Counted from the stretch's first letter, positions 1 through 9,435 are shown. The stretch: DNA of 43,411 nt from Sedimentimonas flavescens (GCF_019264375.1 NZ_JAHVAI010000018.1:1-43411), one strand, 5' to 3'. Program-made: numbers and translations. Notes: a model not told the origin generated them from the letters alone.

Positions 1-72
1 TCGATGGCTTCATGGTCCGATCCTTCTGTTGGGTCGGACTCTAGCATCAACTGGAGGAATTATCGGGGGTCA
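1..72 (-). mobile_element. Left end of an IS3-like insertion sequence (rest lies outside the window)
   Basis: Read on the minus strand, this begins at 72 with TGACCCCCGA, a TG-first terminus typical of IS3-family ends. About 57 bases of leader follow, then an AAGGA ribosome-binding site and an ATG at 13 that opens M-K-P-S before the window ends. IS3-family orfA genes commonly start with MK-P/R-S. Only four codons are visible, so the assignment rests on layout and terminus. It could belong to the same family as the element at the right edge, but the two visible termini are not clearly alike. Confidence 0.42.
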
Positions 73-73
73 C

Positions 74-94
74 AGCACCGGGCATCGCGGTGCT
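74..94. repeat. Perfect 7-bp inverted repeat
   Basis: AGCACCG at 74-80 pairs with CGGTGCT at 88-94 around a 7-base loop, immediately outside the IS-like end. There is no T-run, so it is not an obvious terminator. No other structure is clear between 73 and 168. Confidence 0.5.
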
Positions 95-168
95 CGGTGT
101 AGAACGGACTCTCGACAATAGGCCGTTGATGGCCGGGTGCACGGCGCTGTCTTGATACCTGGGGAGCC

Positions 169-454
169 GCTAACGCCGATCAGTGCGGCGTCAGTATATC
201 CGCGGCACAAAGAGACCTGTCGACAAACCAGATGACACATTGAGCGGAGAAGCATCATGATAGGATATGTCGCTAACATTGAAGAACTGACGGAAGAGAA
301 CACCGACTTTCGACGTGTTCTCTATTCAGGCTCGAAGCTGTAACTGGTTCTGATGTGCGTCAAGCCGGGGGAAGAACTCGGCGGCGAGATCCATGCCGAT
401 ACCGATCAGTTCTTTCGCATCGAAGAAGGCAAGGGGCGGGTCATGATTGACGGC
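169..454 (+). repeat. Direct repeat, left copy: cupin leader plus truncated cupin gene
   Basis: This stretch matches 13986-14271 in the same orientation. The leader starts with an identical 22-base block (169-190 against 13986-14007). From the ATG onward the two copies align without indels to codon 66, then the left copy diverges at about 455. The two copies bracket the arginine deiminase and N-ATPase block. Confidence 0.85.
257..454 (+). pseudogene. Broken cupin-domain gene (copy of the one at 14074)
   Basis: The reading frame opens at ATG 257 (MIGYVANIEELTEENTDF...) and closely follows the intact cupin at 14074. Codon 29 is TAA (341-343), where the intact copy has CAA for glutamine: a single C-to-T change. 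The frame stays open and similar beyond the stop, up to the glycine codon ending at 454, then runs into unrelated sequence. The last third of the cupin is missing, including most of the second cupin motif. The ATG at 353 could restart translation, but its product would be a cupin fragment fused to antisense sequence of the next gene, so I call this a pseudogene. Confidence 0.85.
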
Positions 455-457
455 GTG

Positions 458-487
458 ACTGACCTCTGCGCCGCGAGGCCGGTCAGT
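458..487 (-). terminator. Possible hairpin terminator of the small gene at 488-628
   Basis: ACTGACCTC at 458-466 can pair with GAG (475-477) and GGTCAGT (481-487), leaving a three-base bulge. The hairpin starts directly after the minus-strand stop codon at 488. No T-run follows on the minus strand, so intrinsic termination is uncertain. Confidence 0.35.
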
Positions 488-628
488 TCAGTTCCCGTCG
501 ATGGTCACGCCATGCTCGTTGATCTCGATATCGATGCCACTTTGGCGTTCCTGATAGTAGAGATACCCAGCCCCGATGGCGAAAATGGCGAGCATCGCGA
601 TCAGGATGATCAAGAAGTTGCGACTCAT
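488..628 (-). CDS. Small single-pass membrane protein, 46 aa
   Basis: The frame reads MSRNFLIILIAMLAIFAIGA followed by GYLYYQERQSGIDIEINEHG and VTIDGN. The first 25 residues form one clear membrane segment. A short polar tail follows (residues 26-46) with an alternating D-I-E-I-N-E pattern that would suit a small beta strand. An AAAGGAAGAC ribosome-binding site sits about 7 bases before the ATG. I do not recognise a function. Small proteins of this shape are common in Rhodobacteraceae. It lies directly beyond the break in the cupin pseudogene and is followed upstream, in the same direction, by a small lipoprotein gene. Confidence 0.65.
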   Translation of the reverse strand: MSRNFLIILIAMLAIFAIGAGYLYYQERQSGIDIEINEHGVTIDGN

Positions 629-711
629 TGCCGTCTTCCTTTCAGCTTTCCGGTGTTAGGCGTGTCCAAGGGAACATGTATCAAGCGCTTGTTCCGATGG
701 CTTTTGACCCA

Positions 712-921
712 CTATTCGTTGCGGCAGCCGGGCACGTTCAGGTCTCTGCAAAAGTAACCCGCGGCGCCGCCGATAACAGCGCCGGTAACAGGGCTTCCGC
801 CAGTTGCTCCGGAAATCACCGCGCCGCCTGCAGCACCGGCAACACCGCGTTCTGTATCGCTTCCGAGACATCCACCGAGGCCAAACAAGACCGGCAGGAG
901 AAGAATGGCTTTGAAGTACAT
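712..921 (-). CDS. Small glycine-zipper lipoprotein, 69 aa
   Basis: The protein starts MYFKAILLLPVLFGLGGC, a lipoprotein signal with lipobox LGGC and lipidation at Cys18. The mature part (residues 19-57) is a run of small residues with repeated GG, GAAGG and GATGG spacing, as in glycine-zipper proteins that insert in or line membranes. The tail (FCRDLNVPGCRNE) has two cysteines that could pair. An AAAGGATTATCAG leader precedes the ATG. Short proteins of this kind are usually annotated as hypothetical lipoproteins, and no specific role can be given. It may be co-transcribed with the 46-residue membrane protein about 80 bases downstream. Confidence 0.72.
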   Translation of the reverse strand: MYFKAILLLPVLFGLGGCLGSDTERGVAGAAGGAVISGATGGSPVTGAVIGGAAGYFCRDLNVPGCRNE

Positions 922-1163
922 CTGATAATCCTTTGGTCTGTTGGAGCGGAAATCTGCTCGATACTCCGGACGGATTTTGGCTCGTGCGCGATCGCCAGGC
1001 GGCAGCGTTGGTCTATTTGTTTGTTTCGGGTGTCATTGCATTGTTCTTTCTTGGACGCTCCGGAAACGAGAGACACGCAAGGCAGGGGAACGAGGGGACA
1101 ACTTGCCTAGCGCGTCTCTGGCTCACTCGTACTGGTAAATGTCCACCGATACTCGGCTAACAC

Positions 1164-2180
1164 TCAGACGATCGCACCGCCGTCGTCGAGCCACACTGAT
1201 ACAGGTTGGTCTTGGCCCGTGAATCCGGAGGTTTTTGGGCCGAATTTGGCGTTTGGAGTGGTTTTGACCTTATCCGGCAGGATGCGGGTTCCGGCTTTGC
1301 CTTCTAAGATCGCGCGAGCGTCTGTCAATTGGCCAATGCCGGCAAGCTTGCCGCTGGCCTGGACAAAGGCGACTGCGGCACCGACCTTCGGACCCATCGA
1401 CCCCGGTGCGAGCTCGAGGTCGCCCATCGCCTCGGGTGTCGCTGCGCCAATCGCGCTTTGATCCGCCTTGCCATAGTTGCGGAAGACCGCCGGCACATCG
1501 GTCAGCAGCAGGAGCGCGTCGGCCTCGACGCCCAAAGCCAGCAATGCTGACGTCCGATCCTTGTCGATGACCGCCTCCACGCCCATCATCTCTCCGTCCG
1601 CGTTCCGCATGACGGGAATGCCACCACCCCCGGCGCAGATCACGGTGTGCCCGGCGCCCAGGAGCAGTTTGATGGCTTCCAGCCCCATGATCCTAAGGGG
1701 CAGTGGAGAGGGAACCACGCGACGGCGGCCTCCTGATGCCTCGGTTATCATGGCCCAGCCATGATCGCGTGCTACCCGATCAGCTTCTGTCTCTGTGTAG
1801 ATGGGGCCGATGGGTTTGCTCGGGGCCTCAAAAGCCGGATCCTCCGGGTCCACTTCCACTCGGCTGAGCAGGGTGGCGCATTGGGAGCCCTCGGGCAGCG
1901 CATTCATCAGTTCCTGCTCGATCAGATATCCGATCATGCCCTCGGTTTCGGCACCCAGCACATCCAGCGGCCAAGGTGTCGCCGGATCATAGGCCGCCCC
2001 CTGTAGCGCCAAGAGACCGACCTGCGGCCCATTGCCGTGTGCCACGACGATCTGATGATCGCGGGCCAAATCTGCCAGCGCGATTGCCGCGATCCGGACG
2101 TTCGTGTGTTGCGCGTCAGCTGTCATGGGCTGTCCTCGCTGCAAAAGCGCATTGCCGCCAAGAGCCACTACCACCCGCAT
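1164..2180 (-). CDS. arcC: Carbamate kinase with C-terminal extension
   Basis: The enzyme makes ATP from carbamoyl phosphate and ADP, the last step of the arginine deiminase pathway in the cytoplasm. The start MRVVVALGGNALL carries the GGNALL phosphate-binding motif of the amino-acid-kinase fold. GNGPQVGLLALQ, CAGGGGIPV and the DKD of the nucleotide site also fit the family. The frame stays open further upstream, but only the ATG at 2180 fits. It lies one base after the TAA of the ornithine carbamoyltransferase gene (TAAGATG), so the two are translationally coupled. The product is 338 residues against about 310 for the family. The core ends at GTRILPD, and some 35 extra residues follow. Confidence 0.93.
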   Translation of the reverse strand: MRVVVALGGNALLQRGQPMTADAQHTNVRIAAIALADLARDHQIVVAHGNGPQVGLLALQGAAYDPATPWPLDVLGAETEGMIGYLIEQELMNALPEGSQCATLLSRVEVDPEDPAFEAPSKPIGPIYTETEADRVARDHGWAMITEASGGRRRVVPSPLPLRIMGLEAIKLLLGAGHTVICAGGGGIPVMRNADGEMMGVEAVIDKDRTSALLALGVEADALLLLTDVPAVFRNYGKADQSAIGAATPEAMGDLELAPGSMGPKVGAAVAFVQASGKLAGIGQLTDARAILEGKAGTRILPDKVKTTPNAKFGPKTSGFTGQDQPVSVWLDDGGAIV

Positions 2181-2181
2181 C

Positions 2182-3183
2182 TTAGGACCCCATCGTGGCG
2201 ACAAGAACGGCCTTGATCGTGTGCATTCGGTTTTCCGCCTGATCAAAAATGACCGACGCTGCGCTTTCGAACACCTCTTCGGTCACTTCCATGCAGTCGA
2301 TCCCGAACTTTTGGAACAGCGCCTCGCCCAGTTCAGTGTCGCGGTTGTGGAAAGCCGGCAGGCAATGCAGGAACTTGGCATAAGGATTGCCGGTCATCTC
2401 CATGACTTTAGTGTTGACCTGATAGGGCGATAGCAGTGCGATCCGTTCTTCCCAGACCTCATCAGGTTCGCCCATGGAGACCCAGACATCGGTATAAACG
2501 AAATCGGCCCCTTCCAATCCTTCGGCATGCTTCTCAGTCAGCGTGATCCGCGCTCCCGTGGTCTCGGCGATGGTGCGACATTGCGTGACAAGGTCTGCAT
2601 CTGGCCAGCAACTTTGTGGGCCACACAGGCGGATATCCATGCCGATCAGGGCGGCACCAACCATCAGGCTTGAGCCCATGTTGTTGCCTGCATCCCCCAT
2701 GAAGCAAAAGGCGATATCAGACAGGTGCTTGTGCGTAAACTCGCGCATGGTCATCAGGTCGGCGAGGATCTGTGTCGGGTGAAAATCGTCCGTCAGCCCG
2801 TTGAACACCGGCACGCCGGAGAACTCCGCCAGCACCTCGGCATCCTTTTGGCCGAAGCCGCGATACTCGATGCCATCATAAAATCGGCCCAGAACTCGCG
2901 CGGTGTCCTTCATGGTTTCCTTGTGGCCGATATGGCTGCCGGATGGTCCCAGATAAGTGACATGCGCGCCTTGATCGTAGGCCGCCACCTCAAACCCGCT
3001 GCGGGTGCGCGTGCTGTCCTTCTCGAAAATGAGGGCGATGTTCTTGCCTTCAAGCATGGAGCGTTCATATCCGCCTGCTTTCGCCATCTTGAGGCTGGCG
3101 GCGAGTTGCAACAGGTGCCAGATCTGGTCCGGTGTGAAATCCAGCAGTTTGATAAAGCTACGTCCGCGCAGGTTCTGTGGCAT
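2182..3183 (-). CDS. arcB: Ornithine carbamoyltransferase, catabolic (arginine deiminase pathway)
   Basis: In the arginine deiminase pathway this enzyme runs in the phosphorolytic direction, splitting citrulline into ornithine and carbamoyl phosphate. The 333 residues carry the carbamoyl-phosphate motif STRTR (57-61), HPTQ (135-138), the ornithine-loop sequence DVWVSMGE (about 232-239) and HCLPA with the active cysteine (273-277). The length is normal for the family. The sequence alone does not separate catabolic ArcB from anabolic ArgF. The catabolic call comes from its place between arcA and arcC. It starts 10 bases after the arcA stop. Confidence 0.93.
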   Translation of the reverse strand: MPQNLRGRSFIKLLDFTPDQIWHLLQLAASLKMAKAGGYERSMLEGKNIALIFEKDSTRTRSGFEVAAYDQGAHVTYLGPSGSHIGHKETMKDTARVLGRFYDGIEYRGFGQKDAEVLAEFSGVPVFNGLTDDFHPTQILADLMTMREFTHKHLSDIAFCFMGDAGNNMGSSLMVGAALIGMDIRLCGPQSCWPDADLVTQCRTIAETTGARITLTEKHAEGLEGADFVYTDVWVSMGEPDEVWEERIALLSPYQVNTKVMEMTGNPYAKFLHCLPAFHNRDTELGEALFQKFGIDCMEVTEEVFESAASVIFDQAENRMHTIKAVLVATMGS

Positions 3184-3193
3184 TGGATGTTCC

Positions 3194-4417
3194 TCAAATG
3201 GGGTCGCGGATCAGCGGACAGGTCATGCAATGCGACCCACCGCGCCCGCGCCCAAGCTCTGATCCGGGAATGGTTATGACCTCGACACCCGCCTTGCGCA
3301 GAAGGGTGTTGGAGTAGACGTTGCGTTCGTATCCGACGACAACGCCAGGCTCGAGGCAGACCACGTTGTTGGCGTCGTCCCATTGTTCGCGGGCGGATTC
3401 GTAAGCATTGCCGCCCGTGGGCACGGTACGCAGTTTCTTGAGGCCAAGGGCGTCGGCCACGACCGCCAGAAACGGTTTCGTTTCGGCCTCCACGACGACG
3501 TCCTCGCCCTTGCCGGGGCGCAGGCTGTAGCAACGGATGGCATCGGTCAGCTCGGCAAAGACCGTGACCAGATCGCGGTCGCAGAAGGTAAAGACCGTAT
3601 CGAGGTGCATGGACCCGCGCGCACGGGGAAACTGACAGGCAATGACACGTGTCGCACCGCCACCGGCAAACAATCCACGGGCAATCTGGCCGACGGCCTG
3701 TGGTGTTGTGCGCTCCCCCATGCCGATCAGAACGGTGCCGTTTCCGATGGGCATGACATCCCCGCCTTCGACCGTCGCCGGGCCATGATCGGCCATCGGG
3801 TCGCCCCACCAGACGGGAAAGCCCACGTCCTTGAAGTCGGGATGAAAGCGGTAGATCGCGGCGAGGTTCAGCGTCTCCAGCCGCCGCGCGGGCCAGTGCA
3901 TCGGGTTGAGTGTAACGCCGCCATAGATCCAAGCCGTCGTATCGCGGGTGAAGATGTGGTTGGGCAGCGGCGCCAGGATAAAATCTGCGGGCTCCAGCAT
4001 GGGGGCCAGCACACCCTTTTCCGGGATCGGCAGTTCGGCCCTGCTCATGCCGCCGATCAGGATGGTCGACAGTAGATCGGCGTCGACCTCCATCAGGTGG
4101 GCCATGAGGTCATCGGCCAGACCGACGCCGACGGTGTTGTCGCTGATCCGCGCATCGAGCAGCCATTTGCGGGCGTCCATATCTTTTAGCGTTTCCATCA
4201 GCAACTGGCGCAGATACACCACCTCGACCCCGCGATTGCGCATGGCATCGGTAAACGTCATGTGGTCAATCCGCGCCTGTTTGACCCACATCACATCATC
4301 GAACAGCAGCTCGGCGCAGTTGGCGGGCGTCAGGCGCGCCATGGCGGCTCCGGGCTTGTGAACGAGGACGCGGCGCAGCTTGCCCGCCTCGGAATGGACA
4401 CCGTAGGTGATGCTCAT
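3194..4417 (-). CDS. arcA: Arginine deiminase
   Basis: This enzyme hydrolyses arginine to citrulline and ammonia, the first step of the pathway. The 407-residue protein has the substrate loop [14 protein letters not shown] near residue 40, [24 protein letters not shown] with the catalytic His and Asp, and [17 protein letters not shown]. Its C-terminus [15 protein letters not shown] closely matches the end of the Pseudomonas enzyme, whose nucleophile is the first cysteine of HCMTC. That corresponds to Cys397 here. The ATG overlaps the stop of the antiporter gene (ATGA at 4414-4417), so the two are coupled. Confidence 0.96.
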   Translation of the reverse strand: MSITYGVHSEAGKLRRVLVHKPGAAMARLTPANCAELLFDDVMWVKQARIDHMTFTDAMRNRGVEVVYLRQLLMETLKDMDARKWLLDARISDNTVGVGLADDLMAHLMEVDADLLSTILIGGMSRAELPIPEKGVLAPMLEPADFILAPLPNHIFTRDTTAWIYGGVTLNPMHWPARRLETLNLAAIYRFHPDFKDVGFPVWWGDPMADHGPATVEGGDVMPIGNGTVLIGMGERTTPQAVGQIARGLFAGGGATRVIACQFPRARGSMHLDTVFTFCDRDLVTVFAELTDAIRCYSLRPGKGEDVVVEAETKPFLAVVADALGLKKLRTVPTGGNAYESAREQWDDANNVVCLEPGVVVGYERNVYSNTLLRKAGVEVITIPGSELGRGRGGSHCMTCPLIRDPI

Positions 4418-5865
4418 GTCGGTGTTCCTTGCAAAAGAACGCCAAGGCTGAGGGCAGCCATGACGATGATCGTGAGACCCAGAAGCACCGGCCAGACGAA
4501 GCGCAGCCAGCGCTCATAGGGCACCCGCCCGATGGCAAGGCCGCCCATGACGACCGCAGAGGTGGGGGTGACCAGATTGACCACGCCTTCGGCCGACTGG
4601 AACGCGGTCACCACGAGGCTGCGCGATACCCCGGCAAAGTCGCCGACGGGGGCAAGGATCGGCATGGACAGGACGGCAAGGCCGGAGGTGGAGGGCACGA
4701 AGAAGGACAGAACGACCTGGATCCAGTACATCACGTTGATGAAGATCACCTCATTAAGGCCGGCGACGGTGCCTTCGGCCCAGTGCAGGATCGTGTCGGT
4801 GATGTGGCCCGCGTCCATGATCACGACGATGCCGCGGGCCAACCCGATGATCAGCGCCACGCCCAAAAGGTCGCGCGCACCGCCGACGAAGGCGTCGACC
4901 AGTTTCCTTTCGCCCAGACGTCCCACGATGCCGATGCCGATGCCGGCGAACAGGAAGAGCCCACTCATTTCGGCCATCCACCAGCCGCCCAAGGACACGC
5001 CCCAGATCATCACCGCGAAGGTCGCGCCGAAGAGCAGCAGGACGATCTTGTGCAGACCTGTGAAATCGCTTGTCTCGGCCTCGGTCGTGCTCAGGAAATG
5101 CGCCTCGTTCTCGGCCTTTCTGTCAAAGACCAGCGACCGCGACGGGTCGGCCTTGATCCGTGCGGCATAGCGCATGACGTAAGTGACGGCCGCGGCGAAG
5201 GTCAGCGCAAGCAGGACCAGCCGAAGCATAAGCCCGTCGGTGAAGGGCACTCCGGCGGCGTCCGACGCGATCACGGTTGAAAAGGCGTTCACGGTCGAGC
5301 CGAGCACGCCCACCCCGGCGCCCAGCAGGATCACCGCCACGGCCGTCAGCGCGTCGTAGCCCGCCGCGATCATCACCGGCGTCAGGATGACGTAAAAAGC
5401 CAGCGTTTCCTCGGCCATGCCATAGGTCGAGCCGCCCGCTGCAAAAAGCGCCATGAGGATCGGGATCATCCACTTTTCCCGCCCCTTCAGCCGTGCCATT
5501 GCGCGTTTGATGCCCGCATCGATGGCCCCCGTGGCCGTCACAACACCGATGAACCCGCCGATCATCAGGACGAAGAGCGCGACGTCGATGGCATTGGCAG
5601 AGTAGCTGCCCGGATCGTAGAAGCCCGCGATCGGGGCCAGGATGACGTCGAAGAAGCCCTGCGGATTTGCGTCGGTGGGGGCGTAGGTGCCGGCAACCGG
5701 AACGTCCTTGCCAAGCGCCTCGGACGCCACGCGTTCATACTGGCCGGCCGGGATCACCCATGTAAGGCCTGCTATAATCACGATCAGCGCGTACAGGATG
5801 GTGTAGGCAGAGGGGAAGTGGAAACGGGGGCTGCGTTCGGCAGATGTCGTTGTGGTGGGGGGCAT
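4414..5865 (-). CDS. YfcC-family membrane transporter, probable arginine/ornithine exchanger
   Basis: This is a polytopic inner-membrane protein of 483 residues with roughly eleven to thirteen hydrophobic segments, starting around residue 20 ([25 protein letters not shown]). The [10 protein letters not shown] motif and the later [19 protein letters not shown] segment are typical of the YfcC/ArcD-like family. As first gene of the arginine deiminase operon it most likely imports arginine in exchange for ornithine. That is inferred from context, because the family also includes C4-dicarboxylate-like and uncharacterised members. I chose the ATG at 5865 because AAAGGA sits 7 bases before it. An ATG nine codons upstream lacks such a site. 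Confidence 0.88.
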   Translation of the reverse strand: MPPTTTTSAERSPRFHFPSAYTILYALIVIIAGLTWVIPAGQYERVASEALGKDVPVAGTYAPTDANPQGFFDVILAPIAGFYDPGSYSANAIDVALFVLMIGGFIGVVTATGAIDAGIKRAMARLKGREKWMIPILMALFAAGGSTYGMAEETLAFYVILTPVMIAAGYDALTAVAVILLGAGVGVLGSTVNAFSTVIASDAAGVPFTDGLMLRLVLLALTFAAAVTYVMRYAARIKADPSRSLVFDRKAENEAHFLSTTEAETSDFTGLHKIVLLLFGATFAVMIWGVSLGGWWMAEMSGLFLFAGIGIGIVGRLGERKLVDAFVGGARDLLGVALIIGLARGIVVIMDAGHITDTILHWAEGTVAGLNEVIFINVMYWIQVVLSFFVPSTSGLAVLSMPILAPVGDFAGVSRSLVVTAFQSAEGVVNLVTPTSAVVMGGLAIGRVPYERWLRFVWPVLLGLTIIVMAALSLGVLLQGTPT

Positions 5866-6063
5866 GATGAGATCCTTTCCCTGTCCGGTCATGAAAAAGA
5901 ACCGGCGGCCAACCCAATCATGATCCAGGATCGCAAATGGCGGACTGACCGAGGTTAGGCTGCGCGCATCACAGAGGCTTGTGGATCAGAACGCGAACTG
6001 TGCCCGCGATGCTTCGCCTGAACCTTGCCGCCCGTCTGGACCCGCGCCGGGTAACTCTCGCGA

Positions 6064-6411
6064 TCAACTCAGCGGCGTCTGCTGGTGCGCTAACCGCAAC
6101 CATTTGCCGTCGTCGTTCAGGTAGGTCGAGGTGCAGAGCGCCTCATAGATCGGCTCGTCGCCCCGTTCGGCAGAGACACGATAGGCCAACACGGCAATGT
6201 CGTTTTGGAGGGAGAGGTAACGCTCGCTCATCACGACCGAACGCCACCGCTGGGCGACGTCTTTTTCTCTCCAGAGCGCGTCGCCCTGAAGAATGCCTGC
6301 AGGGTACGGCAAGACGAAGACAGCTCCCTTTGCCGTGGCGTGACGCGCACTGTCGGCGCCTTGTGTCCAGAAGCGTTCTTCCAGATCCCAGATAGTGTCA
6401 TCTGCAGTCAC
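6064..6411 (-). CDS. NTF2/SnoaL-like protein, copy 1 of a duplicated two-gene cassette
   Basis: This 115-residue soluble protein opens IWDLEERFWTQGADSARHATAKGAVFVLPYPAGILQGD and ends with a YEALCTSTYLNDDGKWLRLAHQQTP strand pair. That pattern matches the small cone-shaped NTF2/DUF4440 fold. It is clearly paralogous to the protein at 35821-36234, with shared stretches EERFWT, YPxGILQGD, EALCxSTYLND and HQQTP. The start is GTG at 6411, preceded by AAAGGAG. It lies 63 bases downstream of the tail-anchored protein gene at 6475, whose paralogue has the same partner. No catalytic role can be named, since NTF2-like folds serve as enzymes, toxins' partners or binding proteins. Confidence 0.8.
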   Translation of the reverse strand: MTADDTIWDLEERFWTQGADSARHATAKGAVFVLPYPAGILQGDALWREKDVAQRWRSVVMSERYLSLQNDIAVLAYRVSAERGDEPIYEALCTSTYLNDDGKWLRLAHQQTPLS

Positions 6412-6474
6412 TCAAGGCTCCTTTCAAGATTGACGGTTGTGCTGGGTGATCGCTGTTTTGCGCGGGGGTTCATC

Positions 6475-6891
6475 TCACTGGCCTTGTGCAAGCACGGCGA
6501 CCCAGCCAATGAACAGGGCTGCAGCAATGATCCAGTAGAAGGGGGATCCCTGCGGCGGCAGCGCAAGCTTGGCCGGAGTGCCGTCCCGGGGCGAACTTGC
6601 CATCGTCGCCCGCCTCGGCAGCAGGGCAAGAAGGCCCGAGACAATCCTGCTCCGATCCGGAACAGGGGTCGGTACGTCATGGAAACGTGTCATCAGCGCC
6701 TCCAACCTTTGCCGTGCCGCCGCTGCGGGCAGCCTGGAAAGCTCCGAGGCTTCGCTCCAGGGATCCATGCCGAGCCGGGCGAGCATCGATAGAACGGTGA
6801 CGCTTCTTCCGCGTCGATCTTCACCCAAGGGTGCGTACAGAAACGGCTCGAATTGCGGGTCTTGTCCAAGTTGCGTCGGGGCGTATGCCAT
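6475..6891 (-). CDS. Tail-anchored membrane protein, copy 1 of a duplicated two-gene cassette
   Basis: The 138-residue product has a cytoplasmic-looking helical region and ends with one membrane segment (GSPFYWIIAAALFIGWVAVLAQ). Its signature is FLYAPLGEDRRGRSVTVLS followed by ARLGMDPWSEASEL, repeated with few changes in the protein at 36231-36650. The frame is open further upstream, but ATG 6891 has an AAGGA site. It also gives a start that aligns residue for residue with the paralogue's own start. The gene lies 170 bases beyond atpG on the same strand, so it may be read from the N-ATPase operon or from its own promoter. Function unknown. Confidence 0.78.
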   Translation of the reverse strand: MAYAPTQLGQDPQFEPFLYAPLGEDRRGRSVTVLSMLARLGMDPWSEASELSRLPAAAARQRLEALMTRFHDVPTPVPDRSRIVSGLLALLPRRATMASSPRDGTPAKLALPPQGSPFYWIIAAALFIGWVAVLAQGQ

Positions 6892-7060
6892 TGCGGGATC
6901 CTTGCTGGCGCCGTTTGCATGAGCCGAACTGGCCGATGTCATGGCGCCGGTCGAACCAAAACGGGCGGGTGCCACACCTTTGGTGACGACCAACATGACG
7001 GAAATCGCGTTACCTTGTACTTACCCAGATCAATAGGAGGCTACGATAGCCCTGTAGCGC

Positions 7061-7915
7061 TCACCTTACGCCTCGCGCGGACGCGGTCCCGGTCCCCAGT
7101 TCGATGATTTCGGCTGTGATCGCTTCCTGTCGTACCTGGCGCAGAGTCGCCTCGAATTCACCCAGCTCGCGCGTGATCTGGCTGCCCGCGGCGGACATGG
7201 CCTCCATGCGCGCCTCGTTCTCGGCGGCAAAGGCATGAAGTGCTGCCTTGCAGACCAGAGCATGAAGATAGTCCCCGCTGAGGCTATTGATCAGGGCGTC
7301 TGTTGGAAGCTGGGTCAGCGGACGTATCGCCCCGGGCGGCGGCAGGGCCGACAGATCGACCGGCAACAGAACCTGCCGGACGACTTGAGGTTGCCGGGAC
7401 GCCCATCCGGCATGGACCATATCCATACGCTCAAAACGACCCTCGCCCAGGGCGCGGTAGATCGCCTTGGTAATTTGATCGGCCAGTTTCGGAATGCCGG
7501 GCGTGTGCGAGGACATCGGCGCAGACCAGACCGGATCTAGCCCGCGCGCGGCGGCGATCGACAAGCCACGGGTGCCGATCAGAAACAAGCTGGTGGCCGA
7601 CAAGTCGTCTTCGATGCTGTCCAGAACGCGTTCACTGAAGGCCCCGGCAAAGCCCTGTTCTGCGCAGAACACCAAAAGACCGGTGTTGCCGTCGGCTTGG
7701 CTATCGGAGGTCTTGGCCGATGATGCGGGACTTGCGGGGCCAAGTGCATCGGATATGGCGGTTGCAATTGTCGCGGCATAGCTGTCGACGGCCTTGATCT
7801 CGGTGCGCGCGGTGCTGGCGCGCGCCGCGGCGATGCCCTTCATCGCGTTTACCACGGCCCCCAACTGGCGAATGCCGTCGATCCGGGCGCTGACATCGGC
7901 CAACCGTTCGGTCAT
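7061..7915 (-). CDS. atpG: N-ATPase gamma subunit
   Basis: This is the central rotor shaft of the peripheral ATPase sector. The 284 residues begin [31 protein letters not shown], the N-terminal half of the gamma coiled coil. They end in the second helix ([21 protein letters not shown]) that packs against it inside the alpha3beta3 head. It is the last gene of the atpDCQRBEFAG order, typical of N-ATPases and unlike the atpHAGDC order of ordinary F-ATPases. The start overlaps the atpA stop (ATGA at 7912-7915). It is more diverged than housekeeping gamma subunits, as usual for this family. Confidence 0.93.
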   Translation of the reverse strand: MTERLADVSARIDGIRQLGAVVNAMKGIAAARASTARTEIKAVDSYAATIATAISDALGPASPASSAKTSDSQADGNTGLLVFCAEQGFAGAFSERVLDSIEDDLSATSLFLIGTRGLSIAAARGLDPVWSAPMSSHTPGIPKLADQITKAIYRALGEGRFERMDMVHAGWASRQPQVVRQVLLPVDLSALPPPGAIRPLTQLPTDALINSLSGDYLHALVCKAALHAFAAENEARMEAMSAAGSQITRELGEFEATLRQVRQEAITAEIIELGTGTASARGVR

Positions 7916-9435
7916 GGCGCGGGCTCCGCATTGCCAAGCTGCGTCGCGAGGCGGGTCATCGCGGCCATCAGGGTGGCTCGTGCCGTCTCATTCAGTTCCC
8001 CTGTCTCGGCAATGGCACGCAGTGCATCGGCGGCATCCTGATCAAGATTTTCCGGCAGTTTGTCCCGAAAGGTAGCAACCGCATCGAGCGACAGGGGGTC
8101 CAGCAGCCCTGACTGCACGGCGAGCAGGATCGCCACCTCATCTGCCAGGCGAAGCGGCGCATTCTGCGGCTGACGCAGGATTGCGCGGATCCTTTTCCCG
8201 CGTCTGAGTTGCTCGCGCACGCGACCTTCGGGCATGCCCCCGAACCGGGTAAACACCTCGAGTTCCAGAAACTGCGCATGATCGAGCCGCAGCGTGCCGG
8301 CCGCCTCGCGCAGCACAGGCGCCTGGGTCTTGCCACCCACACGGCTGACGCTCAGCCCCACGTCCACAGCCGGTTTCTGCCCCTGATGGAACAGGTCCGC
8401 GTCCAGCACGATCTGCCCGTCGGTGATCGAGATCAGATTGGTAGGAATATAGGCCGACAGGTTTCCCGCATCGGTTTCCGCGATCGGTAAGGCGGTCAGA
8501 GACCCGCCGCCACGCGCCTTCGAAAGCTTGGCCGCCCGTTCCAGCAGGCGGGCATGGATGTAGAACACGTCCCCCGGATAGGCCTCGCGCCCCGGCGATT
8601 GCCGGGTCAGGAGGGCGATCTCGCGGTGGGTGGCGGCGTGTTTGGACAGATCGTCGATCACCACGAGGGCGTGCCCGCCCTTGTCGCGGAAGTATTCCGC
8701 CATCGTAACGCCCGCATAGGGCGCGATCCATTGCAGTCCCGGCGCCGAGGCGGAGCCCGCAACAATCACGATGCAGCGTGCGAAATTCCCATGCGCCTGA
8801 AGCGCGTCGATGGCACGTCGCACGCTGGATGTTTTTTGCCCCACGGCGACATAGACGCAGATCATGTCGCTGTGCGCTTGGGCGATCATCGCGTCGGTGG
8901 CCAGCGTCGTCTTTCCGGTGGAATGGTCCCCGACGATCAACTCGCGCTGGCCCCGGCCAAGCGCGAACAGCGTGTCCATCACGAGTATCCCGGTTTGCAC
9001 CGGCTGGGTCACGAGATCTCGTTCGATGATCGACGGCGCCGGGCGCTCGATCGGCCAGCGCTCCTCTGCCTCGATCGCTCCCTCGCCGTCCAGCGGGCGG
9101 CCGAGCGGGTCCACGATGCGCCCAAGCAGCGCGTCACCGACAGGCACGCTTATCACTTCGCCGGTGCCGAAAACGGCATCGCCCGCCTCGACCTTGGTCG
9201 CCGCGTCGATGAACACACAGCCAATCAGGTCTGGGTCCAGAACCCGAGCGAACCCGAATTGGCCGCCCTCGAACCGCAGAACCTCGTCCAGCCGCACATC
9301 GCGCAGCCCAGAGATCATGGCCACACCGTCCCCGATCTCTTCGACACGGCCCCTGTGTTCGGGTCTCGGACCCAGTGCCGCGCGCCGCACCGCGTCTTGC
9401 GCCGATGCGAACCAGTCTGGTGTATCAACCGGCAT
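7912..9435 (-). CDS. atpA: N-ATPase alpha subunit
   Basis: This is the non-catalytic nucleotide-binding subunit of the F1-like head, 507 residues. The N-terminal beta-barrel region includes [17 protein letters not shown] Walker A motif GDHSTGKT lies near residue 168. The family line [35 protein letters not shown] and the segment [17 protein letters not shown] follow. It overlaps the end of atpF by 11 bases. Housekeeping alpha subunits usually have GDRQTGKT, and the GDHSTGKT form is one mark of this second, laterally transferred ATPase type. Confidence 0.95.
   Translation of the reverse strand: MPVDTPDWFASAQDAVRRAALGPRPEHRGRVEEIGDGVAMISGLRDVRLDEVLRFEGGQFGFARVLDPDLIGCVFIDAATKVEAGDAVFGTGEVISVPVGDALLGRIVDPLGRPLDGEGAIEAEERWPIERPAPSIIERDLVTQPVQTGILVMDTLFALGRGQRELIVGDHSTGKTTLATDAMIAQAHSDMICVYVAVGQKTSSVRRAIDALQAHGNFARCIVIVAGSASAPGLQWIAPYAGVTMAEYFRDKGGHALVVIDDLSKHAATHREIALLTRQSPGREAYPGDVFYIHARLLERAAKLSKARGGGSLTALPIAETDAGNLSAYIPTNLISITDGQIVLDADLFHQGQKPAVDVGLSVSRVGGKTQAPVLREAAGTLRLDHAQFLELEVFTRFGGMPEGRVREQLRRGKRIRAILRQPQNAPLRLADEVAILLAVQSGLLDPLSLDAVATFRDKLPENLDQDAADALRAIAETGELNETARATLMAAMTRLATQLGNAEPAP

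Noticed and set aside
353-757. Open frame beginning inside the broken cupin
   Set aside because: It joins a cupin fragment to sequence antisense to the 46-residue membrane protein. No ribosome-binding site is evident.
933-1160. A 75-codon plus-strand frame with a hydrophobic stretch
   Set aside because: It begins with a weak TTG, lacks a ribosome-binding site, and lies in the leftover region between opposite-strand genes.
2910-3932. Second minus-strand frame overlapping arcA and arcB
   Set aside because: It is out of frame with both certain genes and rich in Arg; no domain.
4429-5280. Plus-strand frame of 283 codons opposite the YfcC-type antiporter
   Set aside because: Composition is dominated by His, Asp and Gly, typical of the reverse of a hydrophobic membrane protein.
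5866-6063. Possible FNR-type site upstream of the arginine deiminase operon
   Set aside because: I looked for TTGAT-N4-ATCAA; only partial matches such as TTGTGGATCAG are present. The same search before atpD (13585-13800) also gave nothing full.
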